Of a stretch of DNA of 21,680 bases, positions 1-9,175 are shown in pieces. The stretch comes from CAIVSN01 sp043778375. GTDB lineage: Bacteria > Patescibacteriota > Gracilibacteria > BD1-5 > UBA2023. The translations under genes were made by a program, and so were the position numbers. The notes beneath the pieces were generated by a model that saw only the letters and a list, made by a program, of their open reading frames with translations, did not search any database and was not told where the DNA came from. The stretch lies in contig JAYWGH010000044.1 of NCBI GenBank assembly GCA_043778375.1, forward strand, positions 1 through 21,680. Direction: 5' to 3'. Position 1 is the first letter of the stretch. Every line of letters starts with the position of its first letter.

Positions 1-1
1 A

Positions 2-322
2 GGAAAATGCTTTATAGAAGTTCCGAATCTCTGAAATGGGAATCTCGGTACATATATGTATTTTCAAGATTTCTCTCATTTTACCCCCTTTACTGCCAAG
101 TCACTCACAGAGGCTGTTGAGTGGAATAGTAAAAGCCTGAATATTTCTATCCATAATACAATCTATCCAGTATTTTGTACGAACTCAGGTATCAAAAATA
201 TGGCAAAATTTGCAATTGGAGCAATAGTAGAAGTCTGCTCAGCACTTGCAAGTACCTATACTCTTGCATATGGAAATACAATATTTACTCCCCGCATGGT
301 AGGTATCATAACCAAAAAATAA
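2..322 (+). CDS. C-terminal part of a probable class I SAM-dependent methyltransferase (5' end outside window)
   Basis: The frame is open from the window edge to TAA and contains one in-frame TGA read as Gly. The visible 106 residues begin with a FIEVPN segment, then FQDFSHFTPFT and KSLTEAVEW, and end with FTPRMVGIITKK. That order (a strand ending in E-x-P-N, then D-x-x-H-x-x-x-F-T and a SL-x-x-x helix) is typical of the last third of Methyltransf_23-type enzymes, which often modify sugars or lipids in glycan clusters. The SAM-binding motif I would lie upstream and is not visible, so substrate and activity cannot be judged. The next gene starts two bases after the stop, so it is probably the first visible member of the membrane-protein operon that follows. 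The family call is an inference from motif order only. Confidence 0.5.
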
Positions 323-323
323 T

Positions 324-683
324 ATGACTCTCCATCTATTTCTTTTTGGTGTTGGAGTACTCTCAGGAGCTTTTGGAGCGATTCTATTACGACTTGCAAA
401 ACCCGCTATTGATGGATTTCAGCTCACTTTTAACTACGTTATATTTCAGGTAATACTCAACCCATATATATTTTTCTGATTTAGTCTCTACTTTATTCCA
501 GGAGTAATTTGGCTCTATCTCCTCTCAAAATATCCAGTATCTTTTCTCCAACCGCTCCTTGCCGTTACCTACATAGTAACTCCTCTCCTTGCTATGGTTA
601 TTCTCGGAGAACAAGTGAGTAGTATACGGTGGGCTGGGATAGGAGTTATACTCATAGGAATATATATCATAAGTCAGAGCTAG
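324..683 (+). CDS. small four-helix EamA/SMR-like membrane protein
   Basis: This 119-residue protein is almost wholly hydrophobic, with four likely membrane helices, and has one in-frame TGA (Gly) in PYIFFGFSLYF. Features typical of half-size EamA or ArnE/ArnF-like transporters are the opening GVLSGAFGAILLRLAK, a central GVIWLYLLSKYPVS, LAVTYIVTPLLAMVILGE, and a final RWAGIGVILIGIYII. Proteins of this type flip or export lipid-linked sugars or small molecules and usually act as dimers. The ATG is two bases after the previous stop, and the next gene starts one base after its TAG, so it is translated within the same operon as two GT-C-like proteins. A role in supplying lipid-linked sugar donors is an inference from context. 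It could equally be a small-molecule exporter. Confidence 0.65.
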
Positions 684-684
684 T

Positions 685-2970
685 ATGGTTTTTTTGTTCG
701 ATCTTGTAATAATATGTTGCTATAGCTGGTTAATAGCGAAATGGCTAAAAATCCCAAAATATTTCATACCAGCTATAGGAATACTTCTCTGGACGAGCAA
801 AGCAATAACACTTGGTCTCATACTCTGATCACTTGGATATTGGACAAGAGATGTCATATTTTGGGCCTCAATCGGGTGCAATGTCATTGCTACTCTCTCC
901 CTTGTTAAATATCGTTCTCAACGGAAGTTATTTACAACCTGATTACAAACTTTTCAGCTGAGGTTTATATCCATGGGATACATTTTTATTCTGTTCTTTT
1001 TGGGTATTCTTATATTCAATGTCATCCCTTTTGCGGGAGATGAGCTCATGTATCATCTTCCACTCACTATAGAGATGCTCAAACATGGCTCCTTCTTTGG
1101 AGATTTATGACTGACGCAATATTGGAGTGCTAATCTCACTGAGACATACCCTAAAAATCTCTACTTTCTCCTCGGATATTTTGCAAGTATTTTTAGAGAC
1201 CCTATGTTAGGCCTCCAGTGGTATGCGGTTACTGTATTTACTTGATTTATTTGCGTACTATGACTTCTTACAAGTAGAGTGATTCACCTCTTTACTCCAT
1301 ATATAACCAAGGGGGTTACTCAGTGAGAGAGATACCTTGTTGTACTCTCTCTCATATCTATACCAGTCATATATCTACAAGCTTTTCTCAAAGTAGATCT
1401 CATTTTTCACGCATTAATATTACTACTTGTAATTGTAGCAATAGAAATCACTAGCATACATCCTCACAAAAAATTTAATCAACAACAGGGGATATTTCTC
1501 TCTGTATTTACCTGCTTGATCCTTGGATTCAAGTTTACGGCAGTATTCCCAGTTTTTATAATAGGTATACTCTTGCTCATTGTCGGTGCACGCACAAAAC
1601 AGCTGAGTACTGAATTTTTTTCTGGACTAGTTATCGGATTAATACTCGGTCTTCCGCTCCTCGGGGCGTATGTAATAAATATGTACGAGCATGGTCACCC
1701 TTTTTTTCCTGCAAATATAAATAATTTTGAATCTTTTAACTTCAATCAATCACTCAAACTCATCCCACGATTCTTTCTTGATTTTTTCTACTCAGATGTC
1801 GCTAATTTCTGGAGAATAACGGATCTCAGTCTCCTCCCTCAATTTCATAATCCGAGTCTTTTCAACTATGACCGAGGATTTGGGTATGCTTGAATATTTC
1901 TTATCCTCTGTGTACTCATAAGTGGATATCAATATCGTAAGTCATGAATCACACTCATAATTGTATTATTTATTTTACTCTATCTTTGACTTGGTTTGAT
2001 AAACATTAATCTCCTATTTTGGCATAGGTATGGTCTATATTTCTATATATGCATATTCCTATTTTGACTCATGTCGATTTTTATTCTTAAAAATATAAAA
2101 GTTCGATGTACTCTCCTCGTTACTCTCATACTTATAAACTTCTACTCGGTTCTTCCAGGCATAGGCTCATATGGGCAAAACGCATCTGGCCTCGTCCAGT
2201 CTGTTGTATGACTTACTACGAATAATCTCTGCCAAAAGATACGTATCCTCGGTGATATTTCTCGCCATGACTATCGAAGAACCTGGGAATTCATCTGTAA
2301 TAATCGTCAGAATACCAATATCCTCGCTATACACCAAATATGGACCTATTACCTCTATGGGAGAGACTGGTCCAATACTCTTACCAACGCCATTTTCATA
2401 AAAAAGTCAGACTTTCTCGAGACACTTGAGAAAAAGCAGATCTCAACAGTAATCACCAGTAATAAGAACAATCTTTACGCAAAAATGGGGATTCGTGACC
2501 AAATTATGTACAGTACAACCCATGACTCAAGTGATGAATCTATAGCTTTCTGTACTCCTGATAGTGCATACCGAATCTCTTGGACTAATAAAGTATGAAT
2601 GAAGTACGCTATTGACCGCCCAAAAGACAGTAAATATGCACTCTTGGTCAATCATTGAGAAGATGGTATCTACCTTGACCCAAATAAAGAAACTCTTGAC
2701 TGGGTACCAAATGTAAGGGATGTGAGCTCGCTCTGCATCGTTATGATGCATACTCCAACCGTAAGTTTTGACCGTAAAGAAAAAGTGATACATGTTCCAA
2801 GTATTGTTCTCACTGGACCAGACGATCAAACCCAAGAGATACCTCTCTCGGACTTTCGGTTTTATCCTTATTCTTTTGAGGATGTCTGGCTCACAGAAGA
2901 GGGATGGAAAATAATTATTGAAGATAACTATGAAAATCTTGATATAGCACGCACATGGGAAAAGCCATAA
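685..2970 (+). CDS. large polytopic GT-C type glycosyltransferase-like membrane protein
   Basis: The 761-residue frame is interrupted by about 13 TGA codons, all read as Gly; without recoding it falls into many short pieces. About ten hydrophobic helices fill the first 500 residues. After the third helix comes DELMYHLPLTIEML (D119, E120, H124), the acidic pair in the first external loop that marks GT-C enzymes such as ArnT and PMT, which take sugar from a polyprenyl-phosphate donor. The last roughly 250 residues are soluble and probably lie outside the membrane. The stop overlaps the next gene by 16 bases, indicating coupled translation. The acceptor is unknown; a surface glycan or glycoprotein is likely from context. 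The GT-C class is well supported by topology and the DE motif, but the specific family is not settled. Confidence 0.7.
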
Positions 2971-4571
2971 AACTCGTCTCTCAATATCAGGATGTACTCC
3001 TCGCTCTGTTTATGAGTCTCTGTATCCTTGGGCCGTATACATTTCAATTTGGCTACTTCTTTACGCTCGACTGGCCGATGGCAGATAGTTTTGGACTTGT
3101 AGCAGAGCAGTACTACCCAAATCAAATACCTTTCATATGGTTGTTCCAAGCGTTAAACCTCTTGATTCCTGCTTTTTTTCTACAAAAGATTATTATCGGA
3201 GGAGTCATATTCCTCGGGTACTGGAGCATGAGCAGGCTCCTGAGAGATACTCCAGTGATAACCTCAAGGCTCAGTATCTTTGCGGGTTCACTTTTTTTTA
3301 TAGCAAATCCCTTTGTCCTTGAGAGACTCGCCCAGGGGCAGGTTTTCATACTTCTCGCTTACTCTCTGTTACCATTATTTGTATGGGTACTATTTTGGAA
3401 TAATTCATGCAAATCAAAGTGGTGGATAAGTATTGCGACCCTCATACTCATAATACTCCTCGCAAGTCCACACTTTAGCTATTTTATTGGAGTGCTGATT
3501 GTTGCATACTGCATTATTACTTATCCAGACAGAAAAAGTCTCAAGACTGGAGGCTTTACCTTACTCATTCTCGCAATTCTAAGTGCTGGAATAAGTTTGC
3601 TCGTGAGCTCTGGAACAAATCTTTGAGCTTTTGATCGACAAGATATCATAAATTTTGCGTTCTATACTCCTCCTTGGGAAAATTCTATCATTACCTTTTT
3701 ACTCGGGCGTGGTTTCTGGGCAGAGAGAAGTCAGATATTCCCAGCACATATGACCGATCCCCTCACTATCTACGGACTGATAACCACTCTTGTAATTGCC
3801 GCATGGTGACTGCTGAGAATGGCATTTAAATACCCCCTGAGAGTGAATCTAACACTCGTTGGTATAATGATAGTCAGCATACTCCTATCGCTCGGAATTA
3901 TGGCACCAGGGGCTATTTCTGACGCTATTTGGTGGCTCTATGAGTATATACCGGGGTATCTTGGGATGCGTGACTCACAAAAGTGGTCTGTTCTATTTGT
4001 ATTTCTCATCAGTGGGTTGGTAGGTTTTGGGCTCTCCGAGATCCCCCAAGTTCTCAGGAAATGACCTGCCCAATCTATTGGAACAGTGCTCGTTATTTCT
4101 GTAATTATTGGAGTACTCCCGATTTTTTGGGGGATTTCTGGACGCATTCAAGCGAGAGATTTTCCGAGAGATTGGTATACTTTTCGTGAAAAGCTCAAGG
4201 GAGTATCATGAGATATACTCGTACTCCCTTGGCATCAATCAAGCTCATTTGAATTTACCTCATGAAAAGTAATAGCTCACCCAGCTGGTCAATTCTTTCG
4301 AGCGAATGATCTCATAGTACCTGATAATATAGAGATATGAGGTACCTACAGCCAAAGTCGTCGACCCACGAGTAGAATACTCGAGAAATACCTAAGAAAT
4401 CCCGAGTTATATCAAGCTAATGACTTTAAACAAGAGCTCAGGAACCTCGATATTAGACATGTTATTCTCTTTAAGGGGCTCGACGCAGATAGGTATATTC
4501 CTCTTGTAGGTAGCCTCATTCCCAGTATTTCAAATGAGAGTATAGAGCTTTACTCGGTGCCTACTCCGTAA
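2955..4571 (+). CDS. polytopic GT-C/YfhO-like membrane protein
   Basis: This 538-residue protein has about six in-frame TGA codons read as Gly. It has around ten membrane helices with external loops, one holding LDWPMADSFGLVAEQYYP near the N-terminus, as in GT-C proteins. After the last helix comes a soluble tail with ILEKYLRNPELYQANDF and LDIRHVILFKG, resembling the C-terminal part of YfhO-type proteins and arabinofuranosyltransferase-like GT-C members. The start overlaps the preceding GT-C gene by 16 bases, so the two are probably made together and may act in the same glycan pathway. The 3' end overlaps the convergent ymdB-like gene by 11 bases, leaving no room for a separate terminator. 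The catalytic residues are not identifiable with confidence, and it could be a non-catalytic partner. Confidence 0.6.
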
Positions 4572-5364
4572 TACGAATTTTTTGAAATGCGACACACTTG
4601 CCGTCCGCAAACTCTACAAGTACCGCACACACAACGCCTAGTCACATATCTGGCTCAGGCTTTGGAGAGAAATGTGAAGTCCCCGATACAAAGGTCGGAA
4701 GCCACCCCTTGAACTCGTGCCCCACTGATGAATTGAGCGCTCCAGTCATCCCCACATCCGTGATTGCTGCGGTCCCGGTCGCCAGGATACGATCATCGTT
4801 GGTTTGTACATGTGTATGTGTTCCGTAAATGAGGCCTACTCGGCCTGATAGCCACTCCGCCATACAATAACTCTCGGCAGTACTCTCTCGGTGAAAATCT
4901 ACAACGATCGCGTCATACCTCATACCTGCATGTTCTCGCAAGATTTCATCCACACGCAAAAATGGATTGTATACATCATCTCGCAGATGATTGCCTGAGA
5001 TCAGATTGATCACCAGGATCTTTTTATCTTCTTTTACAAATACTCCCACTCCACGACCTGGGAGCTGATAGTGTGGAGACGAGTAGAAGTTTGCAGGACG
5101 GAGTTGCGGCGAGTCAGGGGCGTCCATATAGGGGCCTATGAGCTCAAACTGCTTAAAACTATGATTCCCGCCAGTAAATATATCTACTCCGAGAGCTCGG
5201 AGCTCCTCAAGATGTGCAGGAATTGGTCACTTCCCGGTGGTGAGGTTTTCACTATTTGCGATTACAAAGTCAGGAGCATATCGGGCTCTGAGATCAGGGA
5301 GAAACTTTGCGAGAAGATTGCGACCTTTCCGACCAAATACATCTCAAAATATGAGGATTTTCAT
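4561..5364 (-). CDS. ymdB: YmdB-family metallophosphoesterase (2',3'-cyclic nucleotide phosphodiesterase)
   Basis: The 267-residue product matches the TIGR00282/YmdB family along its whole length. Metal ligands are visible in order: D8 in IFGDVFG, E39-N40 in ANSENLTTG, N67-H68 in GGNHSF, H158 in VVDFHRES, and H183/H185 in YGTHTHVQTND, followed by ITDVGMTG. In Bacillus YmdB these residues bind two metals and hydrolyse cyclic nucleotides. Three TGA codons are read as Gly, at GPIPAH, in the F-V-D-G-F segment, and close to the C-terminus. The ATG lies two bases after the peroxiredoxin stop, so it is the last gene of the yidD-PAP2-DedA-Prx operon. Its TAG lies inside the 3' end of the convergent membrane-protein gene. 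The family call is strong; the biological role in this organism is unknown. Confidence 0.9.
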
Positions 5365-5366
5365 GG

Positions 5367-5813
5367 TTATTTGGAGAGTTCTTTGAGGATTTTTTCAGCG
5401 TGTCCAGTAGCTCGCACTGATCTCCACTCTCCGAGAATTTTACCTGTTGCATCAAGGAGAAAAGTCGACCGAAGAAGTCCAAATATCATCTTGCCGTACA
5501 TATTTTTAGAGCCCATGACCGCAAACTGGTCACAGAGAGTGCCATCATCCGCGATGAGTGGGATACCGAGTCCACAACTCGACTGAAAGTGCGCATGCGA
5601 GTCATGATCATCCTTGGAAACTCCGATCACCTGAACTCAGAGGTCTGCGAATTGCGGCATGAGCCTCGTGAAGTCCTGCCCCTCGAGCGTACACCCAGGA
5701 GTATTGTCCTTTGGATAAAAAAATAGGAGTGTTTTTGGAGATTGAGAGAGGAGTGCATCAAACGACATAGATACAGCAGGCTTACCAGGGAGAGTAAGGA
5801 GAATATTTTGCAT
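5367..5813 (-). CDS. bcp: BCP-type thioredoxin-dependent peroxiredoxin
   Basis: A 148-residue thioredoxin-fold peroxidase that reduces hydrogen peroxide and organic hydroperoxides in the cytoplasm. The active-site segment FFYPKDNTPGCTLEGQDF carries the peroxidatic Cys41 and its Thr38, and the conserved Arg is in LRSTFLLD. VIGVSKDDHDSH is the usual BCP strand and helix after the active site. One TGA (Gly) lies between FADL and VQVIGVSKDD and joins two otherwise separate frames. I placed the start at 5813 because it gives the normal BCP N-terminus and sits one base after the DedA stop; an earlier ATG at 5864 would lie inside dedA. There is no Cys five residues after Cys41; Cys residues in QSSCGLG or TLCDQF are alternative resolving candidates. 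A lipoprotein paralogue lies at 13358-14026. Confidence 0.9.
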
Positions 5814-5814
5814 A

Positions 5815-6399
5815 CTAACGAGTTTTACGAGTAAAGAACCAAGCGATAAGTCAGACGAGCCCAATTATAACCAATATTTTGAGCTCCCAAAGATATTTTT
5901 CGAGAGTCTCAAGTACCGACATCCCAAGATAATATCCGAGGAGCGCGAGTACAGCACTCCAGAGAGTCGCTCCCGCAAAAGTTATGAGCGTGAACGGGAT
6001 CTTTGGCATATTAAACACTCCCGCTGGGAGTGATATGAGATGCCGTACGACCGGGAGAAGTCGCCCGATAAAAGTATAGAGATTCGCGTTCTTGAGGAAA
6101 AGTCCTTCAGCGAGGTGGTATTTCTCTGCGGTGATAAGAACATACTTTCCATACTTGAGGAGAAATGGCTTCCCGAGGTACTGCGCAAGGAGTCTATTGA
6201 GCCAGGCTCCAACGACTCCCCCGAGTCCTCCCAGGAGGATGATCGCCCAAAGTGGGTAAAGCCCCTGTTTGGCGAGGATACCAGCAGGTATCATCACGAG
6301 CTCGCTCGGGATCGGAACGATAGACGACTCGAGCGTCATGAGGACGAAGACTCCGGTGAGTCCGAGCTCGCCAAACCAAGCGAGTAGTGAGGTGATCAT
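5815..6399 (-). CDS. DedA-family membrane protein
   Basis: The 194-residue product has the DedA (SNARE-associated/VTT) pattern: LESSIVPIPSELVMIPAG near the N-terminus, LGGLGGVVGAWLNRLLA, a re-entrant region, then FIGRLLPVVRHLISLPAGV and a C-terminal helix. DedA proteins move lipids, including undecaprenyl phosphate, across the membrane and support proton-motive force. One TGA (Gly) near the end (IIGLVGLIAWFF) extends the frame 12 codons to a TAG. The gene starts six bases after a PAP2 phosphatase stop, and its own stop lies one base before the peroxiredoxin ATG. The PAP2 neighbour makes a role in recycling the C55 lipid carrier attractive, but that is an inference. Confidence 0.9.
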
Positions 6400-6405
6400 A
6401 ATATT

Positions 6406-7002
6406 TTATAGTCGGATATAACTCGCTATTCGCAGAGGAAGAGAGTGGAGAATTGTTTTCATCCCAATTCGCTCACGAGCAGCGATAGCTACGCGCGCAA
6501 AAAGTGCCCCGAGAATGACCCCTACGAGAATGTCACCAAAGTAGTGAACCCCAGCGATCACCCGTGCAATCACCATACAAAATCCAATCACCGCAAATGC
6601 AGTCGAGAGTGACATCGAGAGAAAATATCCGATCCCAACCACGCTCGCTCCTGCAAATATAGCATGCCCAGACGGAAACGAGTTGTCAGGGAGATGATTG
6701 ATGAGTGGAGTAAGACTCGTGATAGACTCCGGACGAGGTCTCATCGGGAGCCCAAACTGGAGCACCCAGTAGAGTGCAAAGGCAAACATCACTGTGTAGA
6801 ATATGTCGAGTGATACGATCTTAAAGCCTACTTCCTTCTTGTATGCACCATAAAGCCAACATACAACAATAAGTATACCCACTAAAAGCACCTCAATATC
6901 CGAGAACACTCTCACGACAGGAGCGAGTGAGTCAGTAGCAATCACGAGATTGCGCAGCCAGAGTGATATTTGGGTGTCGAGTGCGACAATAGAGTCAAAC
7001 AT
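6406..7002 (-). CDS. PAP2-superfamily membrane phosphatase
   Basis: A 198-residue integral membrane phosphatase with the three PAP2 signatures: MRPRPES (a shortened K-x6-RP motif), NSFPSGHAIF, and ARVIAGVHYFGDI (R-x5-H-x3-D, with the catalytic His). Five or six helices surround them. Enzymes of this family dephosphorylate phosphatidic acid, phosphatidylglycerol phosphate or undecaprenyl pyrophosphate at the outer face of the membrane. The frame has no internal TGA. It starts 30 bases after yidD and ends six bases before dedA. The last roughly 30 residues are basic and probably cytoplasmic. Substrate cannot be read from sequence; undecaprenyl pyrophosphate is favoured by the DedA neighbour. 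Confidence 0.9.
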   Translation of the reverse strand: MFDSIVALDTQISLWLRNLVIATDSLAPVVRVFSDIEVLLVGILIVVCWLYGAYKKEVGFKIVSLDIFYTVMFAFALYWVLQFGLPMRPRPESITSLTPLINHLPDNSFPSGHAIFAGASVVGIGYFLSMSLSTAFAVIGFCMVIARVIAGVHYFGDILVGVILGALFARVAIAARERIGMKTILHSLPLRIASYIRL

Positions 7003-7032
7003 AGGAGATTAAATGGAGATTATACGCAGAAT

Positions 7033-7362
7033 CTATCGATCGCAAGAGCATCCCCTGTGTATGTGCCGTACGGGAGGTACTGGATCGTATCCTCACTGTC
7101 GCCAAGGGACGCATCGTAGTACTCGGCGCAGTGTGAGCCAAGCTCCGTATACTCCACCATGAGTCCTCAGTGCCTCGACTCCATAGTCGCTACAACTCGG
7201 TATATGACGACAAAACGGAGGCCTTGCAAGACTCTTTGCCCAAACTGAATGATCAGGAGAAAGGATCTTTTGATACACACGAACAAAAAATATCAGCCCA
7301 AGAGCCAAGAGATCATCTGCTGATCTTACAGACGAGCGAATATTTTTGGAGAAGTGAGACAT
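7033..7362 (-). CDS. yidD: membrane protein insertion efficiency factor YidD
   Basis: The 109-residue product contains the complete YidD signature: VRVYQKILSP, CRHIPSCSDYGVEALRTHG, GAWLTLRRVLRCVPWRQ, then a TGA read as Gly, then GYDPVPPVRHIH. In the family this place is GG-x-DPVP, so the TGA sits exactly where the first conserved glycine is expected and is among the best internal proofs of the recoding. YidD is a small amphipathic, membrane-associated protein that helps YidC insert inner-membrane proteins. It usually lies in the rnpA-yidC cluster, but here it heads a membrane-lipid operon. The short Cys-rich tail after the signature (RGCSCDR) is unusual. The frame ends at TAG. Confidence 0.92.
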
Positions 7363-7473
7363 AACAAGTGGGTAAATCTATTACAAGAAAAATCCGTGAT
7401 AAGTAGGCGAATATTTGTCAGAAATTTAATCGTAATAGTGAGACAAGCCTTATTGTTAGCAGAGGCCCTATAG

Positions 7474-7496
7474 CACAAAATCTCCCATACGGGAGA
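7474..7496 (-). terminator. rho-independent terminator of the rpsT-infC-rpmI-rplT operon
   Basis: On the minus strand a six-base-pair stem TCTCCC/GGGAGA with a four-base loop (7481-7496) is followed by TTTT. It lies 17 bases beyond the rplT stop, where the operon would be expected to end. Confidence 0.65.
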
Positions 7497-7513
7497 CTCG
7501 AGTGAGGAAGTAA

Positions 7514-7858
7514 TTACTTAACGAACTCTGCTACTTTTGCAAACACTTCTGGGTGAGAAATTGCGAGGTTCGAAAGAGCCTTTCGGTCGATTTTTACCTG
7601 CTTTTTGTAGAGGTTGTTGATGAATATTGAGTAGCTCATACCGAGTGCTCGTACTGCAGTATTGAGACGAACGATCCAGAGTGCTCGGAAGGTACGCTTT
7701 TTATTGCGGCGGTCGATGTACGCATTAGTACCAGCCTTGGCAACTGCATTTTTTACACGGGAAAATACATTTCCGTTCATCATGCGAAATCCTTTTGCTC
7801 GTGCAATAAGATTTTTGTGTCGTGCATGGGCGGTTACACCGCGTTTAACTCGAGTCAT
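7514..7858 (-). CDS. rplT: 50S ribosomal protein bL20
   Basis: A 114-residue bL20 of normal length, without internal TGA. It begins MTRVKRGVTAHARHKN, continues with AKGFRMMNGNVFSRVKNAV, then RRNKKRTFRALWIVRLNTAVR, and ends with a globular domain (YSIFINNLYKKQVKIDRKAL). bL20 binds 23S rRNA early in large-subunit assembly and in many bacteria represses its own operon. It is the last gene of the classical infC-rpmI-rplT order and starts 24 bases after rpmI. No Shine-Dalgarno sequence is visible before its ATG, and a terminator follows its TAA. Confidence 0.97.
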   Translation of the reverse strand: MTRVKRGVTAHARHKNLIARAKGFRMMNGNVFSRVKNAVAKAGTNAYIDRRNKKRTFRALWIVRLNTAVRALGMSYSIFINNLYKKQVKIDRKALSNLAISHPEVFAKVAEFVK

Positions 7859-7882
7859 ATTTTAAAAATTAGATATTCAGGC

Positions 7883-8080
7883 CTACAGGCTGTTTGGAAG
7901 ACATCGACGAAGTGCGTAGACATTTGCCTTCTCAGCAACGACTCCGTACTTGTTTTTCCCCTTTGCTCGCTTACCCTTATTAGAGAGGAGATGGCGCTTA
8001 CAAGATTTTGGGAGAATAAATTTTCCAGTAGAGGAAACTTTTACGCGCTTCTTCGCGCTTGAATGGGTTTTTTGTTTCAT
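7883..8080 (-). CDS. rpmI: 50S ribosomal protein bL35
   Basis: A 65-residue, strongly basic bL35 with KQKTHSSAKKRVKVSSTGK at the N-terminus and SCKRHLLSNKGKRAK in the middle. The start at 8080 gives the normal family N-terminus, and the ATG lies one base after the infC TAA, so translation is probably coupled. A longer reading from 8143 would lie inside infC and is rejected. bL35 is a late-assembling protein of the large subunit. The C-terminus ends at a TAG. Confidence 0.95.
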   Translation of the reverse strand: MKQKTHSSAKKRVKVSSTGKFILPKSCKRHLLSNKGKRAKGKNKYGVVAEKANVYALRRCLPNSL

Positions 8081-8081
8081 A

Positions 8082-8600
8082 TTATTTTTTAGGGTAGAGC
8101 ATGGTACTAAAGCTGTTTCCGGCTTTTGCGATGGTGACTTCACTTACTTTGTAGTGTTCTCCGAGAGAATTGACGAAATCTTTAATCTTGGCTGAGGCGA
8201 GAGCTACAAAGTTATTTTCTCGACCGCGGAGGGTGAGCATAATTTTGAGTGGGTGTCCTTCTTTTCCAAATTTTTCTGCCTGCTTGCGTCTGATGTCGAG
8301 GTCGTGATCTCCGATCTTGTAGGTGATTTTGAGTGTTTTGAGATCTGCTTTTTTGGAAGAAGCTCGTCCGTGTGCCTGATTCTTTTGTTGTTTGAAGAGA
8401 AACTTTCCGTAGTCAATGAGTTTACAGAGGACTTTACCGTTTTGTACTCCGATCTCTACGAGATCGAGGTTTTCACTCTCTGCGCGATCAAGTGCCTGAT
8501 CGATGGTGAGAACTCCGAGAGACTCTCCTGCTTCGGTGATGACTGCTACTTCTGATTCACGAATCTGACTGTTAAGTCTTTTTTGCTGCTTTGGAGCCAT
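8082..8600 (-). CDS. infC: translation initiation factor IF-3
   Basis: A 172-residue IF-3 with both domains: the N-terminal QIRESEVAVITEAGESLGVL with LVEIGVQNGKVLCKLIDYGKF, a basic linker, and the C-terminal LKTLKITYKIGDHDLDIRRKQ with HPLKIMLTLRGREN. IF-3 keeps the subunits apart and checks the start codon on the 30S subunit. The ATG overlaps the rpsT stop in a TAATG, so infC translation is likely coupled to that of bS20. In many bacteria infC starts with a rare codon used for autoregulation; here it is an ordinary ATG. No internal TGA. Confidence 0.96.
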   Translation of the reverse strand: MAPKQQKRLNSQIRESEVAVITEAGESLGVLTIDQALDRAESENLDLVEIGVQNGKVLCKLIDYGKFLFKQQKNQAHGRASSKKADLKTLKITYKIGDHDLDIRRKQAEKFGKEGHPLKIMLTLRGRENNFVALASAKIKDFVNSLGEHYKVSEVTIAKAGNSFSTMLYPKK

Positions 8601-9037
8601 TATTTCGCAGCCTTAGCAGCGGGCTTCTTTGCAGCAGCTTTCTTTGGTACTTTCGCAGCAGCCTTTGGGGCTACCTCTTTTTTTGCAGCTGGAGCTTTTG
8701 GAGCAGCAGAGACTTTTTCGGCTACCACTTTCTTTGGAGCAGTAGACTTTTTTGCAACAGCCTTTGGAGCTCCTGCAGTGCCAGTCTTCGCCAAAAGAAG
8801 GGCGTGCCCAGACTTGCGCCGAGCAGCGGTATTCTTATGGAGAATATTCTTTTTTACGAGAGTATCAACGGTAGACTGGAGGTGAGACAAGAGAGCTGCT
8901 AGATCCTGAGATCCAGATGCAAGTGCTCGAGAGAAAGTCTTGAGAGATTCACGGTAGAGAGCAAGGAAATGCTTGTTACGAGATCGCTTGGTAAGACTCT
9001 GTCGATGTGCTTTGAGGGCAGATTTAGTGAGTGGCAT
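8600..9037 (-). CDS. rpsT: 30S ribosomal protein bS20 with a long Lys/Ala/Pro-rich C-terminal tail
   Basis: The first roughly 90 residues are bS20-like: MPLTKSALKAHRQSLTKRSR, a helical hairpin with LYRESLKTFSRAL and LLSHLQSTVDTLVKKNILHK, then NTAARRKSGHALLL. bS20 is usually 85-90 residues; this one has 145. The extra 55 or so residues consist almost wholly of Ala, Lys, Pro and Val in repeats such as AAPKAPAAKKEVAPKAAAK, like histone H1 tails or the tails of some actinobacterial ribosomal proteins. The tail is in frame up to TAATG, where infC begins, so it is not a read-through artefact. It may bind rRNA or other nucleic acid; that is an inference. Placing rpsT at the head of the infC operon is unusual. 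Confidence 0.85.
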   Translation of the reverse strand: MPLTKSALKAHRQSLTKRSRNKHFLALYRESLKTFSRALASGSQDLAALLSHLQSTVDTLVKKNILHKNTAARRKSGHALLLAKTGTAGAPKAVAKKSTAPKKVVAEKVSAAPKAPAAKKEVAPKAAAKVPKKAAAKKPAAKAAK

Positions 9038-9046
9038 AAAATAATA

Positions 9047-9052
9047 ATTATA
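9047..9052 (-). promoter_or_regulatory. -10 box of the rpsT-infC-rpmI-rplT promoter
   Basis: The minus strand has a perfect TATAAT ending nine bases before the rpsT ATG; transcription would start about three bases before the start codon. No good -35 hexamer is seen at 16-18 bases. The distance implies a nearly leaderless mRNA. Confidence 0.5.
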
Positions 9053-9175
9053 GAGGAGTATTTTCGGGGTGGCACTGAAGACTTTTTTGAACTCTCCTCA
9101 AAAGTAGGCATATTCTATAAAAACTCACGGGAGAGTCAAAAGATTTTGTGGACTCGCCTGCCCCGCTATAGAGAG

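Noticed and set aside
8583..8902. Open frames of about 100 residues on the plus strand, rich in Ala and Phe
   Set aside because: They are antisense to the low-complexity GCA/AAG-rich tail of bS20 and show no family pattern.
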